Shown: positions 46,427 to 55,317, counted from the first letter of the stretch. The stretch: DNA of 64,000 bases from JAXMDC01 sp046349035 (GCA_046349035.1 JAXMDC010000006.1:72395-136394); one strand, 5' to 3'. The notes: generated from the letters alone by a model not told the origin. Numbers and translations are program-made.

Positions 46427-47764
46427 ATGCCGTTCAGTTTCAGCGACCCGATGGTGCTTTTCGTCATCGCGGTTGCGCTGTTCATCGTCACGCACATCGT
46501 GCTGCGGTGGGCGCTCCCGGTTGCGTTCATCGTGGTCTCGGTGGTCATTGCGGCACTGGGCGGCTTCATCTTCACCTCTTCCAGCGACCTATCGCCGGGT
46601 TGGCAGGAAAGCCCGTTCCGCCATCTGGTCGAGGGTAGCTTCGGCTTCATCAACCTCGCCATCGCCCTGTTTGCCGGCACTTTCTTCGGCCAGATGGTCC
46701 GCGCAAGCGGCGCTGCGGACGCCGCAGCCGACGGTGCGCTGCGCCTTGCCAACGGCCGGGTCCTCCCCGTCCTCGTCTTGGCCGCGGTCCCGATCTTCGC
46801 GGTTGGCATGTTCGTCGGTCTTGCCGGCGTGGCCGTGCTTTCGGCGGGCGTTTTCGCCGTCCCGGCCCTTCGCCGGCTCGGCTATAGCGATGCGACCATT
46901 GCCGCTTTCATCGCCGTCCTGGCGACCGCCGGCATGATCGCCCCGCCCGTCAACGTTCCGGCCATGCATCTCGCCGACGGCGTGAACATGCCCTGGACCA
47001 ACGTTGCCCGTTCGCTCTTGGCGCTCTCTGTGCCTTTCGCCTTACTCGCCCTGGCCTGGTTCCGCTGGGGCCAGCGCCGCAACGCCGAAGTCGCCGCCGC
47101 GGCACGCAGCACCGTTGACTGGGGCAGGGCGATGGCCGGCATCGCACCGTTTGCGGTGATGATGCTGATCTGGATCGCTGTGCGTATCTTCCCGTTCGAA
47201 CTCGTCGACCCCTCCAGTCCGGCGGTCCTCATCATCGGTGGCCTCGCGGCTCTGCCAATGATGAAGCCGGGCGACTTCAAGAAAGTCATCGACTCCACCT
47301 TCACCGGCACGCCGCTGATCCTCGCCGCCGTCCTGGTGACGGTCGGCGTCCTCATCCAGGTCATGACGCTGACCGGCGTTCGCGGCGAGATCGTGATCCG
47401 CGTGATGTCGATCGATCCACCCTGGATCTACCTCGGCCTCATTGTGGGAATGCCGCTGCTCGGAGGCGCATTGACGTCGATGTCGGTTGCCGACGTGATG
47501 GGCGTCCCCGCCGCGTTCAGCTTCTTCAAGCTCGGCCTCAGCGCCAATTTCATCATCAGCGTTGCGGCGCTCTCGTCCATCGCTGCACTCGCCGAGTTCA
47601 TCCCGCCGACGTCGGTTGCGGCCGCCCTGGCGTGCTACGTCGTTGGCGGCGGCACGACCGTCGGCCAGGTGTTCCGGCGTGCTTGGCCGGCGATGATACC
47701 GCTGGTCGCCATTGCCGTGCTGATGCTCGTCTTCGCCAACGACCTCGCCGGCTGGCTGAGCTGA
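46427..47764 (+). CDS. TRAP-type DctM-like large permease
   Basis: This 445-residue protein has eleven or twelve membrane helices. The two DctM-like re-entrant motifs can be seen: MIAPPVNVPAMHLADG in the first half and EFIPPTSVAAALAC in the second. It therefore belongs to the TRAP large permease / ion transporter group. No small DctQ subunit or periplasmic binding protein is encoded nearby, so it probably acts alone. It follows pgsW by 18 bp, with AAGGGGGG before the ATG, and could move glutamate or the polymer's counter-ion. That role is an inference from position. Confidence 0.75.
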   Translation: MPFSFSDPMVLFVIAVALFIVTHIVLRWALPVAFIVVSVVIAALGGFIFTSSSDLSPGWQESPFRHLVEGSFGFINLAIALFAGTFFGQMVRASGAADAAADGALRLANGRVLPVLVLAAVPIFAVGMFVGLAGVAVLSAGVFAVPALRRLGYSDATIAAFIAVLATAGMIAPPVNVPAMHLADGVNMPWTNVARSLLALSVPFALLALAWFRWGQRRNAEVAAAARSTVDWGRAMAGIAPFAVMMLIWIAVRIFPFELVDPSSPAVLIIGGLAALPMMKPGDFKKVIDSTFTGTPLILAAVLVTVGVLIQVMTLTGVRGEIVIRVMSIDPPWIYLGLIVGMPLLGGALTSMSVADVMGVPAAFSFFKLGLSANFIISVAALSSIAALAEFIPPTSVAAALACYVVGGGTTVGQVFRRAWPAMIPLVAIAVLMLVFANDLAGWLS

Positions 47765-47776
47765 CCGATCCGGAGT

Positions 47777-47836
47777 TTTGTGGCGCTTCGTTCGGCGCCA
47801 CAAAAGAAAAGGGCCGCCCGGTGGGCGGCCCTTTTT
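47777..47836. terminator. Double hairpin with bidirectional terminator
   Basis: The first hairpin is a perfect 11-bp stem TTTTGTGGCGC (47777-47787) / GCGCCACAAAA (47795-47805). The second is a perfect stem AAAAGGGCCGCCC (47807-47819) / GGGCGGCCCTTTT (47823-47835) with T and A tails on the two strands. They lie between the convergent permease and AstE-like genes. Confidence 0.9.
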
Positions 47837-47856
47837 CATTGGAGCCCTTGCTGCGG

Positions 47857-49035
47857 CTAGCGCTTCGGCGGCGGTTGAAGGAAGGCGCCGATGCCCTTCT
47901 CCACCACGGCGCGGTAGTCCGGATAGTTCTCGACTACCAGCGGATTCTCCGGGTGAAGGTCGTTGTAGGCGTTGATGATCGCCTGAATCGACGCCAAGTG
48001 CCTCGCCACGCGAACATCGAGCGGCCACCCATTCTCGTCGAAGCGGACGAAGAGACGACCGAGCGTCGGGTTGTCCGACTTCAGTTTGGCGGCCGCGACA
48101 TAGTTCGCGTCCTTGCCACCGACCACCAATTCGTCGCTGAGCTTGCCGCGGAAGCGGCCCATCGCCGGATTGGCGGTCTCCGCCAACACGGCCAGCGTGT
48201 CGGTGAAATCGTTGAACTCGCGGTGGCTGAGGCCGTGCAGGTTCACCGGCGACTTCTGCATGGTGATCGGTATGCGGGCCGAGCGGTTCGAGGCCAGCTT
48301 GCCCTGGGCCAGGCCGGCCAGTTCGTAAGCGCGCTCCGGGGCGACGAAGGCATTGACCACCGAGTACTCCGGCTGCGCCTCGTGCTGATCGAACGTCATC
48401 GAGGACTGGGCGGCAATCTGCGTCAACCCGTGGCTGACCCGGGCGACCAACCAGCCATCCTCACGGCCTGGATGGTTACGGTTCAGGTTGCGGCTCTCGT
48501 GTCCGACCATCTGCTCGCCCGTCGGGTAGTGGACGAAGAGGTCGGGATCGGGCCACTGATCGACCGGGTTCGCGAGGCGCATGCCGACGCGGAACCAGCG
48601 TGTGCCTTTTCCATCCGGAAGCTTGAAGTCGATGTGATGGCGGTAAGCCTCCATCGGCTCGGTCCAGGTGAATCCACTCCGGTTCGCCTGCGGCACGACG
48701 GTGATCTTGCCTTGCTTGACCTTCACATTCTCGACGATGAGCGTTGCCGCGATCATGCCGGCGATTTCTTGCGGGTGCGTGCCGCCGAGCACCAGGATTG
48801 AAGCGCCTGGCTTCTCGCCTTCGAGTTCGAAAACCGGGGTGTCGCCCGGGCCGCCATAGAGGCTGCGCTCGATGTTGCCCAGCATGAGCTGCCGGGTCAC
48901 GCCGGGTCCGGCGACAATCGGCTCGGCCTGCCACATCGATACAAAGATCGCTCCCGCCGCAATGGCGATCGCCGATGCGCCGGCGAGGAACGCGACCGCC
49001 TGCTTCTTCTCGCGGATCTTGTCGGAAAGAGCCAT
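47857..49035 (-). CDS. Succinylglutamate desuccinylase/aspartoacylase-like zinc amidohydrolase
   Basis: This 392-residue protein has a membrane anchor (AVAFLAGASAIAIAAGAIF) and an M14-type zinc domain outside the membrane. The zinc ligands are probably in GGTHPQEIAG (His and Glu) and a later His (FDQHEAQPEY); NLNRNHPG supplies the substrate-binding Asn/Arg. AstE/AspA-type enzymes cut amide bonds next to acidic amino acids, so cutting or releasing gamma-polyglutamate is a sensible role here. It starts at an ATG overlapping the stop of a 54-residue membrane-protein gene (TGATG) and converges on the pgs operon. Confidence 0.82.
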   Translation of the reverse strand: MALSDKIREKKQAVAFLAGASAIAIAAGAIFVSMWQAEPIVAGPGVTRQLMLGNIERSLYGGPGDTPVFELEGEKPGASILVLGGTHPQEIAGMIAATLIVENVKVKQGKITVVPQANRSGFTWTEPMEAYRHHIDFKLPDGKGTRWFRVGMRLANPVDQWPDPDLFVHYPTGEQMVGHESRNLNRNHPGREDGWLVARVSHGLTQIAAQSSMTFDQHEAQPEYSVVNAFVAPERAYELAGLAQGKLASNRSARIPITMQKSPVNLHGLSHREFNDFTDTLAVLAETANPAMGRFRGKLSDELVVGGKDANYVAAAKLKSDNPTLGRLFVRFDENGWPLDVRVARHLASIQAIINAYNDLHPENPLVVENYPDYRAVVEKGIGAFLQPPPKR

Positions 49036-49199
49036 CACTTGATCCCCAGGCCACGCAGGACAAATGGAATGAAAACCAAGGCCGCGCAGAATTGCGTGAG
49101 CCAGTGTTTTTCGCGCCAGATCACTCGCACCATCATGCCGGCCACGAAAAGCGCCAGCAGACGGTAGACGACGAACACCAGCATTTCGGCTGAAAACAT
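49035..49199 (-). CDS. 54-residue membrane protein, candidate PgsE-like subunit
   Basis: This short gene encodes MFSAEMLVFVVYRLLALFVA, then GMMVRVIWREKHWLTQFC, then AALVFIPFVLRGLGIK. Two membrane helices are joined by a basic loop. Its TGA overlaps the start of the AstE-like gene in a TGATG arrangement, so it is translated with it. Gram-positive poly-glutamate operons hold a similar-sized membrane protein (PgsE/CapE, about 50 residues) needed for polymer production. The resemblance is in size, topology and context, not in recognisable sequence. Confidence 0.65.
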   Translation of the reverse strand: MFSAEMLVFVVYRLLALFVAGMMVRVIWREKHWLTQFCAALVFIPFVLRGLGIK

Positions 49200-49323
49200 C
49201 TCTAGAGCCCCACCCTCGCTACCTGGATCGCGGGAAACGCGTCGCCGTTATCGAGCCTTTCAGCCCCCGACTCAACCCAATTGGTCGAAAAAAGAGATCG
49301 CCGCGGCAATGACCGCATCGCAG

Positions 49324-49358
49324 AAAAAAAGGGGGCCGCGTCGCCCGACGCGGCCCCC
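49324..49358 (-). terminator. Rho-independent terminator of the second DUF6351 gene
   Basis: A perfect 13-bp stem GGGGGCCGCGTCG (49331-49343) / CGACGCGGCCCCC (49346-49358) is followed, on the minus strand, by seven T. It lies 44 bp after the DUF6351 stop. Nothing else is seen between 49200 and 49401. Confidence 0.9.
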
Positions 49359-49401
49359 TGTACTTTGCCTACTGTGCCGGCGCTTCGCCGGCGGGCCTGC
49401 C

Positions 49402-51642
49402 CTACTTGGAAGGGACCGGCGAGAGGTACTTCACCGTCGCGTTGGTGTAGATCGCCCAGGTCCCGGCGAGGGGAGCCTGGCCGACGGCCGGCTTGCTGTA
49501 GTCGCAGACGCCGTCGGCGAAGATCTTCTGCAGCTGCGCCAGTTCCTCTGCCGTCGGCGCAACCTTGTAGTCCTTCACGTCGACCGGCTTAAGCGCGCAC
49601 TTGAAGTTGTCGTCGGTAGCCGGCCCACCCGCCGCAATGCGCGGCGAAGCGGCGAAGGCGAACAACTGCTTGCAGCGGTTCTGATCGGTGATCCGGTCAA
49701 CCGCTCCAAACCACTTGTTGGTCGCTGTATCGATCACGCCAACCCAAGGACCGGCGACAGCCGCCGCACAGGTGTCGACGAACCCGGCCGGCTTGTTGGC
49801 GATGATCTTTTCGGCTCTCGTCTTGTTTGACGAGTCGTTGGCCACCGCCGTCAGCCACTTGTCCATCTGCGCAAAGCCGTCGACGCCGAGCTTGCGCAGC
49901 GGCGAATCGACGGTGCGGGTGTCGAGCTGTGTGGTCCCCAGCGAAGCCGCCGTCAGCACGACGCGATTGGCTTGCGTACCGTTCGCCTTCTGCAGCCGGG
50001 CGCCCATGACCGCCGTGTGATAGCCGTCATGCACGTCGACGTTGGGGTCGCCGCGGCCCATGAAGTCGCCGTCGACGAAGGACCGCATGTCCATGATGGC
50101 GACGTTGCGGAGGCCCTCGCCGGCGTTCACTTCGCCGGTTTCGTAGGCGATCTTCAGCGCAGTCGCGTCGCCGACCTGGCGCTGCGGCACGATCTTGCCG
50201 TCGGCGTCGTGTCCGCCGATACGGCCGTTGATGTCGATGAACTGCGCCATCGTGATCTTGCCGTCGTTCAGCGCCTTCAGCCCGTACTGGACGCCGACGT
50301 TATCGAACGGATTGCGCGCTGCGCCGGTCTTCGGGTCCTTGCCGAAGATCTGCACCAGGTTGTCCTGATAGGTGCAACGCACGCCTGCCGTCTTGTAGCG
50401 CGGGTCGTTGGTCACAAGATCCTTCACGGCAGCGTCGCAGTCGTCGACGCGGGCGTTGGGATAGCGGGTGCCGTTGCTGATGCAATAGCCCCAGTACTTG
50501 CCCGAAATCGCATCGAGCTGCGGCCGGGTCCAGTTGCCGCTCTTAGTGACGTTGACGAGGAGTTCGCAGTCGTAGAGCGGCTGCAGGAAGCTCATCACGT
50601 CTGGGTATGAGCGCATCGGCATGATGCCGTCAAAGAGGCCGGGATAGCGATTGGCGATCACGTGCTGCTGCATTGAGCCGCCCGAAGCGCCGTGGCCGAT
50701 GGTGTAGACCGGCGGGCCGTACTCCTTGATGAACTGCTCCTTGACCTTCGCCATGGTCTCGCCCGACTTCACGGTGTCGTTGTTCGTGCCCATGACGTTG
50801 AGCGAACCCTGCAGGAACGCGTAGCCGCCGTTGACGAAGTTGTCGCCCATCGACGAGCCGAGATCCTCCAGGAAGTATTTGTTGCCGAGCGTCGGATCGT
50901 TACCGGTCATGCCGAAGCCGCGGCCCATGTGGAAGTTCGGCTGCACGCCGCCGCCGAACACGTAGACGAGCTTGCCGTTCCAGCCCGAGCCACCCTTAGC
51001 GGTTGGCGTCGGCAGAGGCCCGGCCGCCGGATCGTGCGGGATGCTGATGATGAAGGCCGAGCGATTGATGACGCCCTTTTCCTGCCGATAGATGATCGGA
51101 ATCGTGGCGCCTTCGGTGGTCTTGGTCGTGCCGATGTCGGTCGGACGGGTGGCGGCCGGATCGAAGACTTTCCACTCGCCCTTGGTGTTGCGGTAGTAAT
51201 AGGTCACCACGGTCGGAGCGGCGCAGGTCGCATCCTTGGCTGGGGCGAGGCCGTGCGCTTCGTTCTCGCAGAGGAACGGGTCCTGCTGCACGGTCTCGAA
51301 CAGACCGCCATTGATCGGGTGATTGACGAGGGTGACACTGGCGTCTCCGCCGGTCGCCTTCGCAACCAGCTGGTTGTCGCCGTCCTTCAGTCCTTCGACC
51401 AGGCCGACGAATCCGCCCTTGCCATCGGCCTTGAACGCCGCCGACACGTCCTTGCCGTCAACTGCTACCGTCGGGGCTGCCGCCGCGCCGGTGACCTTCA
51501 CCAGAGCGCTGCCGCCAGTGACCAGCTCCGGCCGTGAAGACAACACCTCGACGGCGAGCTTGGCCTGCGCCAACGCGGCGGTCGAGCCCAGCGCGCACAG
51601 AGCCGCCAGCGACGCCCCGAAAACCCATGACTTTCTTACCAT
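49402..51642 (-). CDS. Secreted DUF6351 family protein (putative alpha/beta hydrolase), copy 2
   Basis: This 746-residue protein is related over its full length to the one at 27474-29639. It has a signal peptide (GASLAALCALGSTAALA), the same Ig-like lead (VEVLSSRPELVTGGSALVKV), the nucleophile elbow IGHGASGGSMQQ, the shared cysteine motifs (YDCELLV, WGYCISNG, DDCDAAV), and the PFDNVGVQYGLKAL block. A late VDVHDGYH could supply a catalytic His. GGGAGGGG precedes the ATG. It stands alone between a terminator and murA. The substrate is unknown. Confidence 0.82.
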   Translation of the reverse strand: MVRKSWVFGASLAALCALGSTAALAQAKLAVEVLSSRPELVTGGSALVKVTGAAAAPTVAVDGKDVSAAFKADGKGGFVGLVEGLKDGDNQLVAKATGGDASVTLVNHPINGGLFETVQQDPFLCENEAHGLAPAKDATCAAPTVVTYYYRNTKGEWKVFDPAATRPTDIGTTKTTEGATIPIIYRQEKGVINRSAFIISIPHDPAAGPLPTPTAKGGSGWNGKLVYVFGGGVQPNFHMGRGFGMTGNDPTLGNKYFLEDLGSSMGDNFVNGGYAFLQGSLNVMGTNNDTVKSGETMAKVKEQFIKEYGPPVYTIGHGASGGSMQQHVIANRYPGLFDGIMPMRSYPDVMSFLQPLYDCELLVNVTKSGNWTRPQLDAISGKYWGYCISNGTRYPNARVDDCDAAVKDLVTNDPRYKTAGVRCTYQDNLVQIFGKDPKTGAARNPFDNVGVQYGLKALNDGKITMAQFIDINGRIGGHDADGKIVPQRQVGDATALKIAYETGEVNAGEGLRNVAIMDMRSFVDGDFMGRGDPNVDVHDGYHTAVMGARLQKANGTQANRVVLTAASLGTTQLDTRTVDSPLRKLGVDGFAQMDKWLTAVANDSSNKTRAEKIIANKPAGFVDTCAAAVAGPWVGVIDTATNKWFGAVDRITDQNRCKQLFAFAASPRIAAGGPATDDNFKCALKPVDVKDYKVAPTAEELAQLQKIFADGVCDYSKPAVGQAPLAGTWAIYTNATVKYLSPVPSK

Positions 51643-51791
51643 TCAACCCCTCCCTGGAGGCACTGCGGTTCGCTTGTTACGATTGGAACCTGGGGCGGAA
51701 AATAGCTGCCGCGGAGGGGGGGCGCAATGCGCCTACGGCGTGCCTCTGCGACCGAGCCGCCGCCTTACGTTTAGTGCCCGCGGGGGAGTTC

Positions 51792-53081
51792 TTAGCCCGA
51801 GACGCGCTCGATCGACGCGCCGCACCGCCGGAGTTTTTCCTCCACCCGCTCGAAGCCGCGGTCGATGTGATAGACGCGGTTAACCATGGTTTCGCCCTCG
51901 GCGGCGAGGCCGGCGATGACGAGGGAGACGGAGGCGCGCAAGTCGGTCGCCATGACCTGCGCCCCCTTCAGCCGTGGCACGCCTCGCACCGTCGCCACCT
52001 GACCGTCGAGCTGGATATCCGCTCCGAGGCGAGCCAATTCCTGCACATGCATGAAGCGGTTCTCGAAGATGGTCTCCCTGATATGCGAAGTGCCCTCTGC
52101 GCGGGATGAGAGAGCCATCAATTGCGCCTGGAGATCGGTCGGGAAGCCAGGGAAGGGCTCGGTCGTAACCTCCACTGGCCGGAGGGCGCTGCCGTTGCGA
52201 TGGACCCTGATGCCCTCGTTGGTGACTTCGACCGTCGCCCCGGCGGCGCGAAGCACAGCAATCGGCTCCTCGAGCGTATCGGCGCGCGCGCCTTCGAGCG
52301 TGACTTCGCCGCCCGTCATCGCCGCTGCGATGGCATAAGTCCCACCCTCGATGCGGTCGGGCATCACCGCGTGCCGAGCGCCGCCGAGCGATTTTACGCC
52401 TTCGACGCGGATCGTCGACGTGCCGGCACCGGAAATGCGCGCTCCCATCTTGATCAGGCAGGCCGCGACGTCCGCGACTTCCGGTTCGCGGGCCGCGTTT
52501 TCGAGGATCGTCTCACCCTCGGCGAGCGTAGCTGCCATCATCGTGACATGCGTTGCGCCGACGGTGACCTTCGGGAAGCGGATACGCGCACCGCGAAGTC
52601 CCCTTGGCGCCTGCGCTACGACATAGCCACCGTCGATGTCGATGGTCGCGCCGAGCTCCCTCAGCGCCGTGATGAAGAGGTCGACCGGGCGAGTGCCGAT
52701 TGCACAGCCGCCGGGAAGCGACACCTTCGCTTCGCCCATTCTCGCCAGCAAGGGTCCGATCACCCAGAAGCTCGCCCGCATTTTCGAGACGAGTTCGTAT
52801 GGCGCCGTGGTGTCGACGATGGCTTTCGCCGAGAAATGAACGGTATCGCCAGCTCCGCCATTCTGGCCGGGCCGCTTACCGTCGACCGAGTAGTCCAATC
52901 CGTGATTGCCGAGGATGCGCTTCAGGAGTTCGACGTCGGCCAGCCGTGGGAGGTTGTCGAGGGTTAGATCCTGCTCGGTCAGCAGGCTCGCGATCATCAG
53001 CGGCAGCGCAGCATTCTTGGCCCCGGAAATCGGAATCCGGCCGTTGAGAGGGTTGCCGCCGACGATGCGAATGCGGTCCAT
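51792..53081 (-). CDS. murA: UDP-N-acetylglucosamine 1-carboxyvinyltransferase
   Basis: This 429-residue enzyme makes UDP-GlcNAc-enolpyruvate from phosphoenolpyruvate, the first committed step of peptidoglycan synthesis. The motifs visible are SGAKNAALPLM with the Lys and Asn of the active site, the catalytic Cys126 in LPGGCAIGTRPVDLF (fosfomycin-sensitive form), TEPFPGFPTDLQAQ, and ETIFENRFMH. The length is standard and the ATG follows GGAG. It is monocistronic here, with a small basic protein gene 124 bp upstream. Confidence 0.97.
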   Translation of the reverse strand: MDRIRIVGGNPLNGRIPISGAKNAALPLMIASLLTEQDLTLDNLPRLADVELLKRILGNHGLDYSVDGKRPGQNGGAGDTVHFSAKAIVDTTAPYELVSKMRASFWVIGPLLARMGEAKVSLPGGCAIGTRPVDLFITALRELGATIDIDGGYVVAQAPRGLRGARIRFPKVTVGATHVTMMAATLAEGETILENAAREPEVADVAACLIKMGARISGAGTSTIRVEGVKSLGGARHAVMPDRIEGGTYAIAAAMTGGEVTLEGARADTLEEPIAVLRAAGATVEVTNEGIRVHRNGSALRPVEVTTEPFPGFPTDLQAQLMALSSRAEGTSHIRETIFENRFMHVQELARLGADIQLDGQVATVRGVPRLKGAQVMATDLRASVSLVIAGLAAEGETMVNRVYHIDRGFERVEEKLRRCGASIERVSG

Positions 53082-53205
53082 GAAGGCTCCGGTGGGTGAG
53101 GGGGAGGCGATGCAGCAGACGCCTCACGCGCGGCGTCATTGTGGCAGGCGCGGCCCGCCCAGGCAAAGCGCAATCGGTGGCATGCGCCGACATTTCCAGG
53201 AGGAA

Positions 53206-53415
53206 TCAACCACCCGTCTTGTCCAGCGCTTCGCCTGGCGCCCGCCGGCCGGCGCCGTTCTTGCGGCGGCGCAGATTGGCACGGAGTGCCTTGGCGAGGC
53301 GCTCCGAACGCGCGTTCGGCGACGCCGCGCGCCCATGCCCGGGGTTGCCGGCGGGCGAGTCGGAAGCGGTCACCGCCTTTCGCTTCCCCTGTTTACGGTC
53401 GGTTGTTTCGTCCAT
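53206..53415 (-). CDS. Small basic protein upstream of murA
   Basis: This protein of about 69 residues is hydrophilic and strongly basic near the middle, with the block ERLAKALRANLRRRKN, which resembles a short conserved tail of small alphaproteobacterial proteins of unknown function. An in-frame ATG at 53445 would add ten residues; neither start has a good ribosome site. The helix-forming, Arg-rich block would suit RNA or ribosome binding, but that is inference. It lies in the same direction as murA. Confidence 0.5.
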   Translation of the reverse strand: MDETTDRKQGKRKAVTASDSPAGNPGHGRAASPNARSERLAKALRANLRRRKNGAGRRAPGEALDKTGG

Positions 53416-53494
53416 TCTGACAAGGTTCGCTTGAAGCCCGCGCATGGCTATGGCAGGAGTTTTTCGCGCGCGGCAAGGCTCTTGCTGCGCTCGG

Positions 53495-53569
<75 letters not shown>

Positions 53570-53775
53570 GCCCAACCCCTAGAAACTCCTGAGGATTTGA
53601 GCCCTTCGCGACGCCGCCCCGCCAGGCACAAAAGTGCACCAATGGGCATGGAAATGCAGGCTCGAGTGGCACAAATCTGGCACAGTTTCTCACGCCGCCG
53701 TGATGTTAAGAAACGCGCCCCGCCGAGCAGGTTATCTACAGTCGGTTGTGATTTTGCTTTTCGCGCGTTTTGCGC

Positions 53776-53811
53776 TTGACGGTTTCGGCGTCGTGTCTTA
53801 TATTTAGGACA
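53776..53811 (+). promoter_or_regulatory. Strong sigma-70 promoter with overlapping palindrome
   Basis: TTGACG (53776-53781) and TATATT (53799-53804) are 17 bases apart. The -10 region lies within a near-palindrome GTCTTATATTTAGGAC (53796-53811), a likely operator. It faces the three small genes at 53862-54496, one of which encodes an HTH protein that may bind here. The remainder of the gap 53570-53775 shows no gene. Confidence 0.7.
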
Positions 53812-53861
53812 TGGACGGACGGGGATGGCCCCGCCGCACCGGGCAAGGAGGCCCGAAACCG

Positions 53862-53990
53862 ATGACCAAGACCCTCAACATTAGCGCCAAGATCGCCGGC
53901 TACGCCGCCCTGATTGCCGCCGGCCTCACGCTACTCGGCACCGTCGGCAGCCTGGCCGAAGCCACCATCCGCCACATCCTCGGCTTCTAG
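53862..53990 (+). CDS. 42-residue membrane protein of the prophage
   Basis: The protein begins MTKTLNISAKIAGYAALIAA and goes on with one hydrophobic helix ending TVGSLAEATIRHILGF. GGAGG lies 10 bases before the ATG. An ATG 17 codons upstream in the same frame lies at the predicted transcription start and is less likely. It is the first gene behind the strong promoter. The function is unknown. Confidence 0.6.
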   Translation: MTKTLNISAKIAGYAALIAAGLTLLGTVGSLAEATIRHILGF

Positions 53991-54005
53991 GGGGAGGGCG
54001 GAACA

Positions 54006-54176
54006 ATGACAATCCTTCAGATCATCATCAACGCCCTCGGCATCGGCGCGATGGCGGGATTGAGCGCGGCATTCATGAGCCGCATCGGCGCGACGCGCGG
54101 CGAGGCGCTGACCATCGGCACGGTCGGCCTATTGGCCGGCTGCGTCGTGCTCGTCGCCATGGCCTGGCCGGTATGA
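54006..54176 (+). CDS. 56-residue membrane protein of the prophage
   Basis: Two hydrophobic helices (ILQIIINALGIGAMAGLSAA and LTIGTVGLLAGCVVLVAMAW) are joined by a short polar turn with Arg residues. GGGGGAGGG precedes the ATG, and the stop overlaps the next start (ATGA). Size and topology recall small holins, but this is not a sequence match. Confidence 0.6.
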   Translation: MTILQIIINALGIGAMAGLSAAFMSRIGATRGEALTIGTVGLLAGCVVLVAMAWPV

Positions 54177-54496
54177 GCGCCGCTCTCCTCACCCGCGTCG
54201 GCGAGGCCCTTTTCGGGGCCCGCTGGCAATCGGCCCTCGCCGCCGAACTCGGCGTCGCCGATCGCACGATGCGGCGCTGGGCGGCCGGCGATACCGCGAT
54301 CCCCGACGGCATCTGGCAGGAACTCCGTACCCTCGTCTGGGACCGCGCCCGCAAGCTGACCGAGCTCGGCGGGCAGCTGACCATTGCGGCCGAGCAGGTC
54401 CGGCCAGGCGATCCGGTGATTATCGACAAGGACGGGACCGTGCGGCGCGCGCCCGGCGTCCCGCCGCCGCGACCGCTGAAACGTCGCGGCGCCTAG
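54173..54496 (+). CDS. Phage HTH protein
   Basis: This is a 107-residue protein. The N-terminal part holds a helix-turn-helix (WQSALAAELGVADRTMRRWA) of the kind seen in phage-encoded Cro/C1-like regulators; the C-terminal part is Pro/Arg-rich. It is the third gene of the unit behind the promoter at 53776 and overlaps the previous stop. It may repress that promoter. Its stop codon pairs with that of the opposing gene inside a shared CTAG. Confidence 0.7.
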   Translation: MSAALLTRVGEALFGARWQSALAAELGVADRTMRRWAAGDTAIPDGIWQELRTLVWDRARKLTELGGQLTIAAEQVRPGDPVIIDKDGTVRRAPGVPPPRPLKRRGA

Positions 54497-54909
54497 GCGC
54501 CGTCGCGCGGCGGCGGGTCGGGCGGCTGGCGCGCCTTGGGATCGACGGTGGGCCGGTAGGGGCCGAACTCGACGCCGGTGGCGACGACGCAGAGGAGGCC
54601 CGGCGCGGCGTCGACGACGAGGGCCATGCGGCCGTCCGGCGCGGCGAAGAGCGCGGCGGAGTTGCCGTCGATGGTCATCGTCCAGCCGGCCCTGAGGCCG
54701 TCGCCGAGGAGGCGGGCGATTAGCGCCTCGCGCGGCGCGCAGATCGGGCCGCCGGCGCCGCGGGCGAGCCGCCAGGAGGCGAGCGCGACGAGGACGCAGA
54801 TCGCTGCCGAGACCAGGGTGAAGCGCACGAACCGCCCGCCGGCATGCGACAGCGCCGCCTTGATCGCGCCGGGACTTCTCGCGGTTCGCGCCACAGCCTC
54901 TATCGTCAT
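54493..54909 (-). CDS. Prophage membrane protein, hypothetical
   Basis: This 138-residue protein has one membrane helix (FTLVSAAICVLVALASWRL, about residues 30-48) and then a periplasmic beta-rich part with two cysteines (ICAPRE and LLCVVA). It starts at an ATG that overlaps the stop of the upstream holin-like gene (ATGA) and is the last gene of the leftward lysis cassette. Position and topology would suit a spanin-like or lysis accessory role, but I see no family match. Confidence 0.55.
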   Translation of the reverse strand: MTIEAVARTARSPGAIKAALSHAGGRFVRFTLVSAAICVLVALASWRLARGAGGPICAPREALIARLLGDGLRAGWTMTIDGNSAALFAAPDGRMALVVDAAPGLLCVVATGVEFGPYRPTVDPKARQPPDPPPRDGA

Positions 54910-55235
54910 TTGCCGCCGCCCTTCTTCTGGCTCGCCCGCAGGATCTTCCACGCATCGATGAAGAACCCGGCGACGCCGATGCCGCCGAGGCCGATGACGA
55001 AGCCGATGAACATCAGGCCGCCGGCGTCGCCCTCGGCGACGATGCCCATGCGCTCGAAGAGCGGCGAGGCCTGCGGCGCGACGTAGATCGAGGAGAGGCC
55101 GCCGACCACCACCGCGGTCGCCATCTCGCGCGGCGAGAGGCGCATCGAGAGGGCGCGGACGATGCCGCCGGCGCCGCCGGCGAGCGCCAGGCGCAGCACA
55201 TCGCCGCTCAGCCAGTCGGGGAGGTGATCGGTCAA
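54906..55235 (-). CDS. Prophage membrane protein, holin-like
   Basis: This 109-residue protein has three hydrophobic segments (about residues 12-30, 38-55 and 70-95) and a charged C terminus (KILRASQKKGGGK), the usual build of phage holins. The start is a TTG, with no strong ribosome site. It is coupled to the next gene by a four-base overlap. It is one of several membrane proteins next to the endolysin. Confidence 0.55.
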   Translation of the reverse strand: MTDHLPDWLSGDVLRLALAGGAGGIVRALSMRLSPREMATAVVVGGLSSIYVAPQASPLFERMGIVAEGDAGGLMFIGFVIGLGGIGVAGFFIDAWKILRASQKKGGGK

Positions 55236-55317
55236 TGCGGCGGCCCGTCAAATAAGAGAGATCGGTGAAATGGCGGCGGCGGGTCGTGTTAGCGCTCGGC
55301 AATCAAATGGCGAGAAG

